7,517 bases of DNA from Prevotella sp. (GCA_021204605.1 JAJPZD010000149.1:1-7517); one strand, 5' to 3'; numbered from the stretch's first letter, positions 1 to 7,456 are shown. Notes: generated by a model not told the origin, from the sequence alone. Numbers and translations: made by a program.

Positions 1-1444
1 TTGAATAGTCCTTGTTCCCGCTATATCGCTTGCCGTCTCCTCTGCCTCCTCCACGGCGGTCGTCATTACGGTTCCCAAAGCCTCTGCGGTCGTCCCGGTC
101 GCGTCTGCGCCCTTCCCTGTCATTGTCTCTGTCTTGTTTGAACGAGATACTATGGAACTTGAACGTGCGGATATCGCCTGCCTCGTTTTCCTCTTCCTCA
201 TTCATGCGCTTCTTGAACTCGCCACGGTTTTTCTTGAAACGATGCTTCTCCGCCATGGCGCGCTTTTCCTCATCGGTCTTTAATATATTGCCCTCGCCAC
301 GGAAGTCCTTCAAACGTCCCTCGAAAATCTGGTACTTGCGCAACTCGCATTCCAACGATCCGTTGTAGAGTGGTATCTTTATCGATGGCTTCAAGCCTAT
401 CTGGTCGAAACATTCCTGACGGTAACTGAGCACCCATGCCTCGTTGTCCTTGAACTGGTGCTTCAGCGTCTCGCCTATCATCTTGTAAGTCCCTAACAGG
501 TCGGGAGTGGATATGCGCTCCCCGTATGGGGGATTGGTTATCAATATCGACTTTTCCTTCGGCTGCTTGAAGTCCTTGAAATCGCCTTGCGACACCGTGA
601 TGTCTTTCGTCATTCCTGCTGCCTTCACATTCAGATTTGCTTTTGACACGCACGAATAATCGATATCATATCCGTAGATATGGTGCGTGAACTCCCTTTC
701 CTGTGAATCGTCGTTGTATATCCTGTCAAACATTTCTTCGTCAAAGTCATGCCACTTCTCAAAAGCATATTTTTTTCTAAACACGCCAGGTGCTATGTTC
801 CTGGCTATCAATGCAGCCTCTATTAACAGCGTGCCAGAGCCGCACATCGGATCAATGAAATCGGTGTCGCCCTTCCAGCCTGTCATCAGTATCATACCGG
901 CTGCCAATACCTCATTCAATGGGGCTTCCACTGATTCTTGCCTGTAACCCCTGCGGTGCAGGCTCTCGCCACTGGAGTCTAACGATAACGTGCACTGATA
1001 GTCGGCTATGTGCATGTTCAGCCTGATATCTGGATTGGTAACCGATATGTTCGGCCTCTGACCTGTTTTCTCCCTGAACTGATCGACAATCGCATCTTTC
1101 ACCTTGTACGACACGAATTTCGAGTGTCTGAACTCGTCGGAGAACACCACTGAGTCGACAGCAAAACTTTCTTTAATATCTATGTATTTGCTCCAGTCTA
1201 TGCTTTTCACTTGCTCGTAAACCTCATCTGCTGAGTTTGCCTTGAAATGCTTTATCGGCTTCAATATCCTTATCGCCGTGTGCAACTGGAAATTGGCCTT
1301 GTACATCATCTCTTTATTCCCGGTGAACGACACCATACGCCGCCCTATCTGTATGTTGTTTGCACCTATTTGTGTCAGCTCTTGTGCCAAGACACCCTCT
1401 AAGCCCATAAACGTCTTGGCTATGAGTTCAAATTCTTGTTCCAT
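1..1444 (-). CDS. rlmL: 23S rRNA (guanine-N2-)-methyltransferase, RlmL/THUMP family (3' end outside window)
   Basis: Predicted S-adenosylmethionine-dependent methyltransferase that modifies a guanine at N2 in 23S rRNA; cytoplasmic. In the window, 481 codons are open with no stop. The N-terminal ~165 residues (MEQEFELIAKTFMGLEGVLAQEL...) fit the ferredoxin-like plus THUMP RNA-binding part. The SAM-binding motif is DPMCGSGTLLIEAA at about residues 198-211, and the catalytic motif IV is NPPYGER at 304-310; both closely match the N-terminal half of E. coli RlmL. The second (RlmK) methyltransferase half of the E. coli fusion is absent: after about residue 385 the chain becomes charged and then an Arg/Asp/Gly-rich, probably disordered tail (430-481 and beyond). 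The ATG at 1444 is chosen because a TAA stands immediately upstream in frame. A Bacteroidetes-type promoter lies about 90 bases upstream. The family is firm. The exact target base (G2445 in E. coli) is inferred from homology, and a related THUMP methyltransferase with another target is possible. Confidence 0.9.
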   Translation of the reverse strand, partial: MEQEFELIAKTFMGLEGVLAQELTQIGANNIQIGRRMVSFTGNKEMMYKANFQLHTAIRILKPIKHFKANSADEVYEQVKSIDWSKYIDIKESFAVDSVVFSDEFRHSKFVSYKVKDAIVDQFREKTGQRPNISVTNPDIRLNMHIADYQCTLSLDSSGESLHRRGYRQESVEAPLNEVLAAGMILMTGWKGDTDFIDPMCGSGTLLIEAALIARNIAPGVFRKKYAFEKWHDFDEEMFDRIYNDDSQEREFTHHIYGYDIDYSCVSKANLNVKAAGMTKDITVSQGDFKDFKQPKEKSILITNPPYGERISTPDLLGTYKMIGETLKHQFKDNEAWVLSYRQECFDQIGLKPSIKIPLYNGSLECELRKYQIFEGRLKDFRGEGNILKTDEEKRAMAEKHRFKKNRGEFKKRMNEEEENEAGDIRTFKFHSISFKQDRDNDREGRRRDRDDRRGFGNRNDDRRGGGRGDGKRYSGNKDYS

Positions 1445-1531
1445 TTATCTATGTAGTTGATTTTGTAGCCTTGATTGTTTCCTAATCTTACTTCCATTTA
1501 TTTTAAAAATCATTGATTTTTTCATTCACTG

Positions 1532-1563
1532 CAAATTTAAACCTTTTTATCATTATAATCAAA
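1532..1563 (-). promoter_or_regulatory. Bacteroidetes-type promoter for the rlmL-like gene
   Basis: Read on the minus strand, TTTG (1563-1560) is followed after 20 bases by TAAATTTG (1539-1532). This matches the Bacteroidetes sigma-ABfr consensus (-33 TTTG, about 19-21 bases, -7 TAnnTTTG) at every specified position. It points toward the methyltransferase start at 1444. The implied transcription start is near 1524, giving a leader of about 80 bases. The match is seen in the sequence; activity is inferred. Confidence 0.7.
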
Positions 1564-1590
1564 AATTTTCCCCTTTTTCTTTATAATGTG

Positions 1591-1607
1591 TGCAAGTTCC
1601 ACTTGCA
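1591..1607. repeat. Short perfect inverted repeat (7-bp arms, 3-base loop)
   Basis: TGCAAGT (1591-1597), spacer TCC, ACTTGCA (1601-1607): a perfect 7-bp palindrome in the spacer between the methyltransferase promoter and the ATPase remnant. Neither strand has a T-run after it, so it is not a typical intrinsic terminator. It lies about 30 bases upstream of the -33 box of the rlmL promoter, so it could bind a regulator. It could also belong with the larger palindrome 24 bases further right, whose outer ends share the TGCAA/TTGCA core. Confidence 0.5.
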
Positions 1608-1630
1608 TAATCAAAGAGGAATTATCATCC

Positions 1631-1663
1631 TTGCAACCGTGGTTGAATCAACCGTAGTTGCAA
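1631..1663. repeat. 33-bp near-perfect palindrome at the edge of the ATPase remnant
   Basis: Left arm TTGCAACCGTGGTTGA (1631-1646) and right arm TCAACCGTAGTTGCAA (1648-1663) flank a single central base. TTGCAAC and GGTTGA pair perfectly. Of the three central arm positions, two give G-T wobbles in RNA and one is a C-A mismatch. Recognisable homology of the downstream ATPase fragment starts inside the right arm, at about the CAA codon at 1661, so the palindrome sits on the breakpoint of the broken gene. It may be a dispersed palindromic repeat, a recombination scar or an operator; the sequence alone cannot tell these apart. Confidence 0.6.
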
Positions 1664-2152
1664 ATAAAGCGGTTGGAGAACACGTATGATATCATAACAA
1701 AGTCCTACCATGTCATGTCCAAGTCTGGCAGCAAGAACACGGTACGTTTCCGTATATGCGACAATTTCCAGCAGTTCTGGTTCCGTTTTATCGAGCGTAA
1801 CCGTCCTATGATTGAACTTGACAATTACGCTGATCTGCTTGATATTGTAATGCATGATTTTCCCACTTATTCTGGTCTGACGCTTGAAAAGTATTTCCGT
1901 CAGAAACTGGTGGAGAAGGGCGGTTTCCGTGAATTGGGCTCATGGTGGGAGCGCAAAGCAGGGAAAGAAGCTAATGAGATAGACATTGTGGGTATCCGGG
2001 CAGACGGCAAATCTGCACTCGTTGCCCAAGTCAAGCACAATGCCCGCAACTATGACAACAAACTGTTCATGGAAAAGTTGGAACACATAAAAGCAAAGAT
2101 ATTGTCAGAATTTGAAATTTAATCCCTCCTTTTTACCATGGAAGATATGTAA
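1658..2152 (+). pseudogene. C-terminal remnant of an archaeal-type AAA ATPase (DUF234 family)
   Basis: This is what remains of a roughly 450-500 residue Bacteroidales ATP-binding protein; the role of the family is poorly known. The readable part begins QIKRLENTYDIITK, typical of the winged-helix region after the ATPase core. RFRICDNFQQFWFRF (about 30-44) and YSGLTLEKYFR (about 71-81) follow, then GSWWERKAGKEANEIDIV, with a nuclease-fold signature D109...Q124-V-K126 where relatives usually have EVK. The P-loop ATPase domain is missing: a TAG stands in frame at 1655-1657 and only TTG could start the frame. A second lesion is TAA at 2120-2122. The same frame then continues SLLFTMEDM and stops at 2150-2152, which matches the usual FTLEDM-type end of the family. 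A nonsense change ten codons before the true stop is therefore likely. The fragment is convergent with the restriction gene and divergent from rlmL. It could still yield a 154-residue product, but no function is expected. Confidence 0.8.
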
Positions 2153-2309
2153 CCACATTCTTCACTTTTTTCTTTTCCTTTTACGAAGCATTTTTTCTTT
2201 TGCGAAACACCTTTTCCGCTTTAAATTGATATATCATCATTATATGAAGGCTGTGGAGGCGGCTGAGGAAAATTATATGATTCTCTATCTGAGAACGATG
2301 AATAATCTC
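2153..2309. other. Pyrimidine-rich spacer between ATPase remnant and restriction gene
   Basis: No convincing gene. On the plus strand, 2160-2220 is a T/C-rich run containing a degenerate tandem repeat: 2179-2196 and 2198-2215 agree at 14 of 18 positions, and all four differences are transitions. The right half holds the weak hairpin at 2272-2306 and most of a minus-strand open frame with no start codon (2221-2328). A plus-strand frame starting with the ATG at 2244 runs into the 3' end of the restriction gene. It has no recognisable features and is probably chance. Confidence 0.6.
2272..2306 (-). terminator. Weak terminator-like hairpin after the Type ISP gene
   Basis: Starting four bases after the TAA of the restriction gene, the minus strand reads ATTAT, an internal loop, TTCTC, loop AGATA, GAGAA, an internal loop, ATAAT, then TTTT. 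The inner and outer stems are each 5 bp and AT-rich, and the T-run is short. It is placed where a terminator for the restriction gene is expected, but its stability is poor. Confidence 0.3.
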
Positions 2310-5300
2310 TTACAACTCCAAATCCAAATTAGGCAGTTTCGCTACAATGTCAACTGTCTGCACAGAGACGTTGATCACAGACAGTAGCAGGTCAAGAACA
2401 TATCGTGGCTTGCCATGCTCCCTCGCCCAGTCGTTGCAGTCGTTCTTAATCCCTGACCGCTTGTCAACCGACACACAATAACGCTCCACAATCCACTCAA
2501 TGGCTGACTTGCCATTCACAACATATTCGTATGCCTTTGCAGGAATATTCGTAATCCTGATATTGCCGTTATAGATGATAGTTGACTTGTCTTCCTTACT
2601 CTTGAACCTCATTTTATCCAGAATACGGAAATAGTTATAAACCTCCTCGCTATCTCCTTGCGGAGCAGTATCAAGACCCTCAACAGTAACGCCATCATAT
2701 TTGGGAACATCCTCATAATTAAGGTGCAGCGCAGCCAATTTCTTGCCATAGTCAGAGAACGCTATAAAGTCCTTTGATTTCTCAACAATAGGTATTCTTG
2801 GCAATGACCTTCTTAAATCGTTAGCAAACCTCTCTCTGTATTTTGGAGAATGAAGAATCCCATAAACATAATAGAATATCATTTCTTTGTCTATAACTCT
2901 CTGCCTATCAACATGGTAACGGTTTCTCACTTCCTTTAATATCCAGTCTGAAATTCCATCACGCCTTATAAAATTGTTTTGAGATGAATTATCAAATAAA
3001 TCTTGTTGCTTTTTCCGATTCTTATCTTCTACATAATAGTACAAGGGGAAACAGAGACTTTTGCCAATCAATTCAAGATCTGTTACATAATTAGTGATTA
3101 GACAACTAAAATCTTTGGTAACACCTGGACCACTCACACATATTAAAATATTTGATAAGTCTTTATTAGGAAAAAGTATAGGCATTTTGTAAACACAATT
3201 ATTCAATTGCCTATCAAAATAGCCATATTGTTTAAAGAAAGGTCTGTAAAAAGATTCCATAATGGAATCCTCTTTAAATGAATATTTTCTACATCGGGGT
3301 AAGTCTGATTCCTTTTGGGCTCTATCCCAAGAAAATTTTGTCGGATCAAAATCTACAACATCTGTTATAGAAACAGAAGGTTTTTTCATTTTTGAATTAT
3401 GAAACAAATCAACCTGTCTATTATAAAAAGCTATAGCTGAATTAATGTTTTCAGATAATGATTTGTAATTGTTGTTATAACACCAACTATCACGTGCTGT
3501 TGCCACACCTCGACTTGAACAATTATTGAAAATTGTATTTGTATTTTTCTTATTAGACACATCAGATAACGGTATAAAATTATCAAACAATCCGTCACGC
3601 TGATTTATCCAATCTGCCTTTTTATTTGGAACAATGGTTTGTAATTCCAATCTTGATGATAAAATAGAACGAAAATCATTAACCATTTTCAATTTCTGTT
3701 CACGGCTATGATAATCACCAATATCGTGATAATAAATTTTGGCCTTTTTATTGGTCTTAGCAGGATTTTTAACCAAAAATGTAATGGCAATAGGTGTACG
3801 TGAACCACTGCCAAATATTTTACCTCCTTCTCTGCGAGACAATTCTCCGGATGTACGTTGATTCCCACGTAGATTAAGCACATAGATAGAAGAAAATTCA
3901 TTTTCTATACATCTGCGGAAACCGTCTTGTGCTTTACTGTCAAGCCATGAACCATTGCTGATAAAAGCAACCATACCACCTTCAGTGTTTGGTATTCGGT
4001 CAGAAGCCCAACGGAAAGCCTTGATATAAGTATCGTATGTTGAACGATTAAGTCTACAATTTGAATGTTTTACATATGTATCTGCAATAGCTTTATCAAG
4101 AATAGGATATGGCAAATTTGGTGCATTATCTTCTGCTGCTCGCATTCCCACAGAGTACGGCGGATTACCAATTATAACCCTAACAGGAATTTTTTTCTGT
4201 TTCTTAACTCGTTCCGAGTTATCCTGAAAATATTCAGTAAAGAATTCATTGTGATTATCTTCCCCAAGCTGAAACGTATCCGTCAGGCAAATGCCGTCGT
4301 ACGGCAAATATTCTTTAGGGCGCATTATTTCATGGTAAACACTTTCAATATTCACATCGGCCACATAATATGCAAGCAAAACAATCTCATTGCAATGTAT
4401 CTCATTCAGGTATTTGCGCTCCATATCCTCTCGTTTTATCACACCAAGTTGCAATAATCTCGTGATGAATGTACCGGTACCTGTGAACGGATCGAGTATA
4501 TGCACATTCTCATTTGTCAGACATGTATTGAATTCTTTCTTTAATAAATCGTCAACAGAACGTATTATGAAGTCCACGCACTCTACTGGTGTATAGACAA
4601 TACCCAACTTCTCAACCGTCTTTTTGAAAGCTCCCTTGAAAAACTTCTCATACAGGTTCTTGATTATAGTCTGCTTACCCTCAAAGTTGTCAATATTGCC
4701 GACATTATTTTTTACTGAATCATAGAATTTGTCAAGTATTTCAGTATGAAGCTCAAAGCCATTATCTTCAAGCTCTTTTTTCATGCTTTCCATTGATATG
4801 CTCACCACATTTTTGTTGACAAACTCATAATCATGGAAAAGGGCATCAAACACTGGTTGAGTGATAATGTGTTGTGCAAGCATCTCTATTGCCTGCTCAT
4901 TGTCAACAGAGGGGTTGATGTTCTCTTGCAGACCTTTCACAAATACTTCAAACGATTGCCTTACCCTTTCATTCTTAGCAACCAATGTGTTTATGCTTGC
5001 AATGTGCATTTTGGCTATTTCGCCTATCTGCTTTGCCCAGTTCTCCCAATACAACTTGTCGCCTACCTTCTCTACCAGCCTCGCATATATGGCATCCTGC
5101 AGATTGCCGAAAAGCATTGGTATTGGTGTTGGTATTGGTCGCTCACCTACACGTGTGCCATCATTACCTTCGGGAACGTCCCCGTTCTCTGTCATAGAAT
5201 ATGTGTTCTTCGGCACACCGCCTACAACAATCTTTTCAGGACGTTTTTTGTTCAGATGTATCTGGTTCACATGGGCATTGAAATTCTCATCGTGTGAACG

Positions 5301-7283
5301 CAGGGCGTTTAATATAGTCCATACAACCTTGAATCGCTCATTGTCATTCAACGCAGCTTCCGGACTGACATTTTCTGGAACGATAACTGGAATTATAATA
5401 TATCCGTATTTCTTGCCTTTAAATGATCTCATTACACGACCTACTGACTGCACCACCTCAATCTCAGAGTTTCGTGGGGAGAGAAACAACACGGCATCAA
5501 GTGCCGGCACGTCAACGCCTTCGGATAGGCATCTCACGTTGCACAGTATGCGGCACTCGTATGGATCGGAAGATTCCCCCTTGAGCCATGCTATCAGATT
5601 GTTTCTCTCATTGGCATCCATAGTGCCGTCAATATGCCGGGCTGAAACATTCACCACCTGACTTGCTGCTGTCTGGCTAAGCGTCTTTTTGTATTCATCA
5701 CAGAAATCACCGAAATATTTGGCTAAGTTCCTTGATGATGCGTTTGGATTGGTTGGTGTAGGGTTTATCGTGCGGCAGAACGCCACCGCCCGTTTCATCA
5801 TTATCGGGTCTTGATTATACGTTACTCCATTATCTCCGATTATCCGCTTGGATAATCCGTTTATGCAGCCGACCAACTTTGTGGCATCATCAAAATTCAG
5901 CTCCTTTAATTTCTCATCCTTTGCCGCATCCGCATTTTTCTTGTTTATCTCAGTCCTTATACTCTCTGGTATATCGTCATTGCTTACCGTCAGCACAAGT
6001 ACCTTGTAGTCAGTAAGCAGCCCCTTTGATACGGCATTGCTGAAAGTCAACCGGTAAAACTCCTTGCCGTATAGCTCCTCATCGTCCATAGAGCAAAGGA
6101 TATAATCTTTCTCTTTAGCTACTATTCTTGCCGATTCTTTATACAGTCGTGGTGTGGCGGTCATATATAGTCGTTTCTTTGCTGGTATTATCTTATTGTC
6201 ATGCACTTTCGTGAAGTTCGATTCATCCAGTCCCGGTATCTTCACGCCTGTGGTGCGGTGTGCTTCATCGCAAATGCATAATGCCGCCTCCACTCCTGAC
6301 GTTTTCATGGCTGTCGAAACCGATTCTATGCTCTGGTATGTTGAGAATATCACTGTCCTCGCTTTGAAATGTTTAGCTCTCCTTATCTGCCTGACAATGC
6401 TTTCCGTATTTGTTGTGGCAGGTACCGCCAAGTCAACAACACTCTCGTCAATATCATCCTCGTCCCTCATCTTGCGTGTTACTCTTGCGTCTGAACATAC
6501 GCAGATTGCACGTATATCATCTGTCTTGTCCGCCATCCATGCGTTCAGCGTCTGACCCATCAAGGCTATACTCGGCACAAAGAACAAAACCAATGCGTCT
6601 GTTTCGGTCAGACTTTCCATTATCTTCAAGGAGGTGAACGTCTTGCCGGTTCCACACGCCATTATCAATTTGCCCCTGTCATTTCCTTGCTCAATGAAAT
6701 GTTCATGCGCTTTTAACAGAGCCTCCGTCTGGTCAGGGCGTATCTGCTTGCCCGGCAACAGTGCAGCTTTGCCCTCCTTGTCGCCATGATACAACGCATG
6801 CCAGTCAACAGGCGAGTTTTCCAATTCAAACAAGTTGATTCTTGTGAACGGTATGCGCAAACCTTGTATTGCTTCCTCTGCATTCGCACCCCAACGCTTG
6901 CGCGTTGTCGATACCCATACAAGATTGCTGAACTCTTTCGTTTGAAGTGTTTCCTCATCCCTAAATTGCCTACTGGCATTCGCCAAGAAACTTTCTACGG
7001 CCGGCCTGTCTATGTTGGCGTACTCATCATAGCACTTGCACTGTATAGCCCAATAGTCGCCTATATCTGTCTTTGCAACCAAGTCTATTCCAAGATCTCT
7101 GACTCCAAAATCTATCTTGCTCGGAAACTCATCCCACAACCATACCTTTACAAGACTGGAATAACGTGGGTCTGTCTTTAACCATTTCTGTATAAGCCCC
7201 TCAAATTCAGCCCCTTTCTCCCTCTCAGATGTCGCTGTTTCACGTATCTCCACCAACACTTCATTTATGCCGTATTTTTTCAT
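2310..7283 (-). CDS. Type ISP restriction-modification enzyme (nuclease-helicase-methyltransferase-TRD single polypeptide)
   Basis: A 1657-residue chain combining DNA cleavage, ATP-driven translocation, N6-adenine methylation and target recognition, as in lactococcal LlaGI and LlaBIII (about 1.6 kilo-residues). Domains: Mrr-like PD-(D/E)XK nuclease, about 1-160 (GIDL with D67; QCK 81-83). SF2 helicase, about 175-660: Walker A ACGTGKT 209-215, DEAH 339-342, MTATP 374-378, LSEGVDVP 586-593, QSVGRVMR 612-619. Coupler, about 720-890. Gamma-class methyltransferase: YTP 897-899, SAM motif DPFTGTGTF 931-939, catalytic NPPY 1040-1043. Specificity domain from about 1200 to the end. All key motifs are intact, so it should be active. 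In this class unmodified foreign DNA is cut after convergent translocation by two enzymes, and host sites are protected by methylation. The ATG at 7283 is the first in frame after TAA (7332-7334), and the N-terminus fits the family. The methyltransferase/specificity part is much more AT-rich than the ends. The recognition site cannot be predicted. Confidence 0.95.
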   Translation of the reverse strand: MKKYGINEVLVEIRETATSEREKGAEFEGLIQKWLKTDPRYSSLVKVWLWDEFPSKIDFGVRDLGIDLVAKTDIGDYWAIQCKCYDEYANIDRPAVESFLANASRQFRDEETLQTKEFSNLVWVSTTRKRWGANAEEAIQGLRIPFTRINLFELENSPVDWHALYHGDKEGKAALLPGKQIRPDQTEALLKAHEHFIEQGNDRGKLIMACGTGKTFTSLKIMESLTETDALVLFFVPSIALMGQTLNAWMADKTDDIRAICVCSDARVTRKMRDEDDIDESVVDLAVPATTNTESIVRQIRRAKHFKARTVIFSTYQSIESVSTAMKTSGVEAALCICDEAHRTTGVKIPGLDESNFTKVHDNKIIPAKKRLYMTATPRLYKESARIVAKEKDYILCSMDDEELYGKEFYRLTFSNAVSKGLLTDYKVLVLTVSNDDIPESIRTEINKKNADAAKDEKLKELNFDDATKLVGCINGLSKRIIGDNGVTYNQDPIMMKRAVAFCRTINPTPTNPNASSRNLAKYFGDFCDEYKKTLSQTAASQVVNVSARHIDGTMDANERNNLIAWLKGESSDPYECRILCNVRCLSEGVDVPALDAVLFLSPRNSEIEVVQSVGRVMRSFKGKKYGYIIIPVIVPENVSPEAALNDNERFKVVWTILNALRSHDENFNAHVNQIHLNKKRPEKIVVGGVPKNTYSMTENGDVPEGNDGTRVGERPIPTPIPMLFGNLQDAIYARLVEKVGDKLYWENWAKQIGEIAKMHIASINTLVAKNERVRQSFEVFVKGLQENINPSVDNEQAIEMLAQHIITQPVFDALFHDYEFVNKNVVSISMESMKKELEDNGFELHTEILDKFYDSVKNNVGNIDNFEGKQTIIKNLYEKFFKGAFKKTVEKLGIVYTPVECVDFIIRSVDDLLKKEFNTCLTNENVHILDPFTGTGTFITRLLQLGVIKREDMERKYLNEIHCNEIVLLAYYVADVNIESVYHEIMRPKEYLPYDGICLTDTFQLGEDNHNEFFTEYFQDNSERVKKQKKIPVRVIIGNPPYSVGMRAAEDNAPNLPYPILDKAIADTYVKHSNCRLNRSTYDTYIKAFRWASDRIPNTEGGMVAFISNGSWLDSKAQDGFRRCIENEFSSIYVLNLRGNQRTSGELSRREGGKIFGSGSRTPIAITFLVKNPAKTNKKAKIYYHDIGDYHSREQKLKMVNDFRSILSSRLELQTIVPNKKADWINQRDGLFDNFIPLSDVSNKKNTNTIFNNCSSRGVATARDSWCYNNNYKSLSENINSAIAFYNRQVDLFHNSKMKKPSVSITDVVDFDPTKFSWDRAQKESDLPRCRKYSFKEDSIMESFYRPFFKQYGYFDRQLNNCVYKMPILFPNKDLSNILICVSGPGVTKDFSCLITNYVTDLELIGKSLCFPLYYYVEDKNRKKQQDLFDNSSQNNFIRRDGISDWILKEVRNRYHVDRQRVIDKEMIFYYVYGILHSPKYRERFANDLRRSLPRIPIVEKSKDFIAFSDYGKKLAALHLNYEDVPKYDGVTVEGLDTAPQGDSEEVYNYFRILDKMRFKSKEDKSTIIYNGNIRITNIPAKAYEYVVNGKSAIEWIVERYCVSVDKRSGIKNDCNDWAREHGKPRYVLDLLLSVINVSVQTVDIVAKLPNLDLEL
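5116..5139. repeat. Hexanucleotide tandem repeat in the helicase-coupler linker
   Basis: Four consecutive copies of ATTGGT on the plus strand (the third is GTTGGT). On the coding strand they give alternating Pro and Ile/Thr (PIPTPIP, about residues 717-723), just before the coupler domain. The unit is six bases, so a change in copy number would lengthen or shorten the linker by two residues without a frameshift. Confidence 0.75.
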
Positions 7284-7375
7284 ATTTCTTGCATATTTAT
7301 TTGATAAGACACTAGCATTGTTGTTTGCGACTTAACAAGAGATTCCAGAGCATAACTGCAAATCTTGTTTCTTTA

Positions 7376-7408
7376 CAAATAGACTGCTTTTATAGATTTT
7401 GTGTGAAA
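7376..7408 (-). promoter_or_regulatory. Candidate promoter of the Type ISP gene (imperfect)
   Basis: On the minus strand, TTTC (7408-7405) is followed after 21 bases by TCTATTTG (7383-7376). Compared with TTTG and TAnnTTTG this is 3 of 4 and 5 of 6 specified positions. It would give a leader of about 85 bases. No better match was found in the 234 bases available, but the true promoter could lie beyond the window. Confidence 0.35.
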
Positions 7409-7432
7409 ATTTTGCATTGGCAACGGCACAAT

Positions 7433-7453
7433 ATATGCCATTTTTTGGCATAT
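7433..7453. promoter_or_regulatory. Perfect 8+8 palindrome upstream of the Type ISP gene (possible operator)
   Basis: ATATGCCA (7433-7440), five T, TGGCATAT (7446-7453). The 21-bp symmetry is perfect in its arms and stands about 25 bases upstream of the candidate -33 box. It may bind a dimeric regulator controlling the restriction gene. Alternatively it may be a terminator for a gene to the right that is not in the window; the plus-strand sequence after it (ATTTTG) is only moderately T-rich. Confidence 0.5.
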
Positions 7454-7456
7454 TTT

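Noticed and set aside
270..653. 127-residue minus-strand open frame in the methyltransferase region
   Set aside because: It is out of frame with the RlmL-like protein, whose motifs (NPPYGER and the charged tail) are read continuously through the same bases.
1506..1606. Minus-strand mini-ORF beginning MQVELAHIIKKKGK across the rlmL promoter
   Set aside because: It overlaps the -33 and -7 boxes of the predicted promoter, is only 23 codons long, and has no recognisable relatives.
1631..1663. Palindrome read as an intrinsic terminator
   Set aside because: No T-run follows on either strand, and no gene ends immediately before it in a suitable direction.
1625..1855. 76-residue minus-strand open frame over the ATPase remnant
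   Set aside because: The plus strand carries the clearly family-like DUF234 sequence; the minus frame has no homology signal and is its complement.
2112..2387. 91-residue plus-strand frame from the end of the ATPase remnant into the restriction gene
   Set aside because: Its first part reads the T-rich spacer as Phe/Leu-rich sequence, and its last part is antisense to the conserved C-terminus of the Type ISP enzyme. It has no domain and no convincing start.
4861..5661. 266-residue plus-strand open frame opposite the helicase/coupler region
   Set aside because: It lies entirely antisense to the well-supported Type ISP gene, has no recognisable motif, and its composition is that of a reverse-strand shadow.
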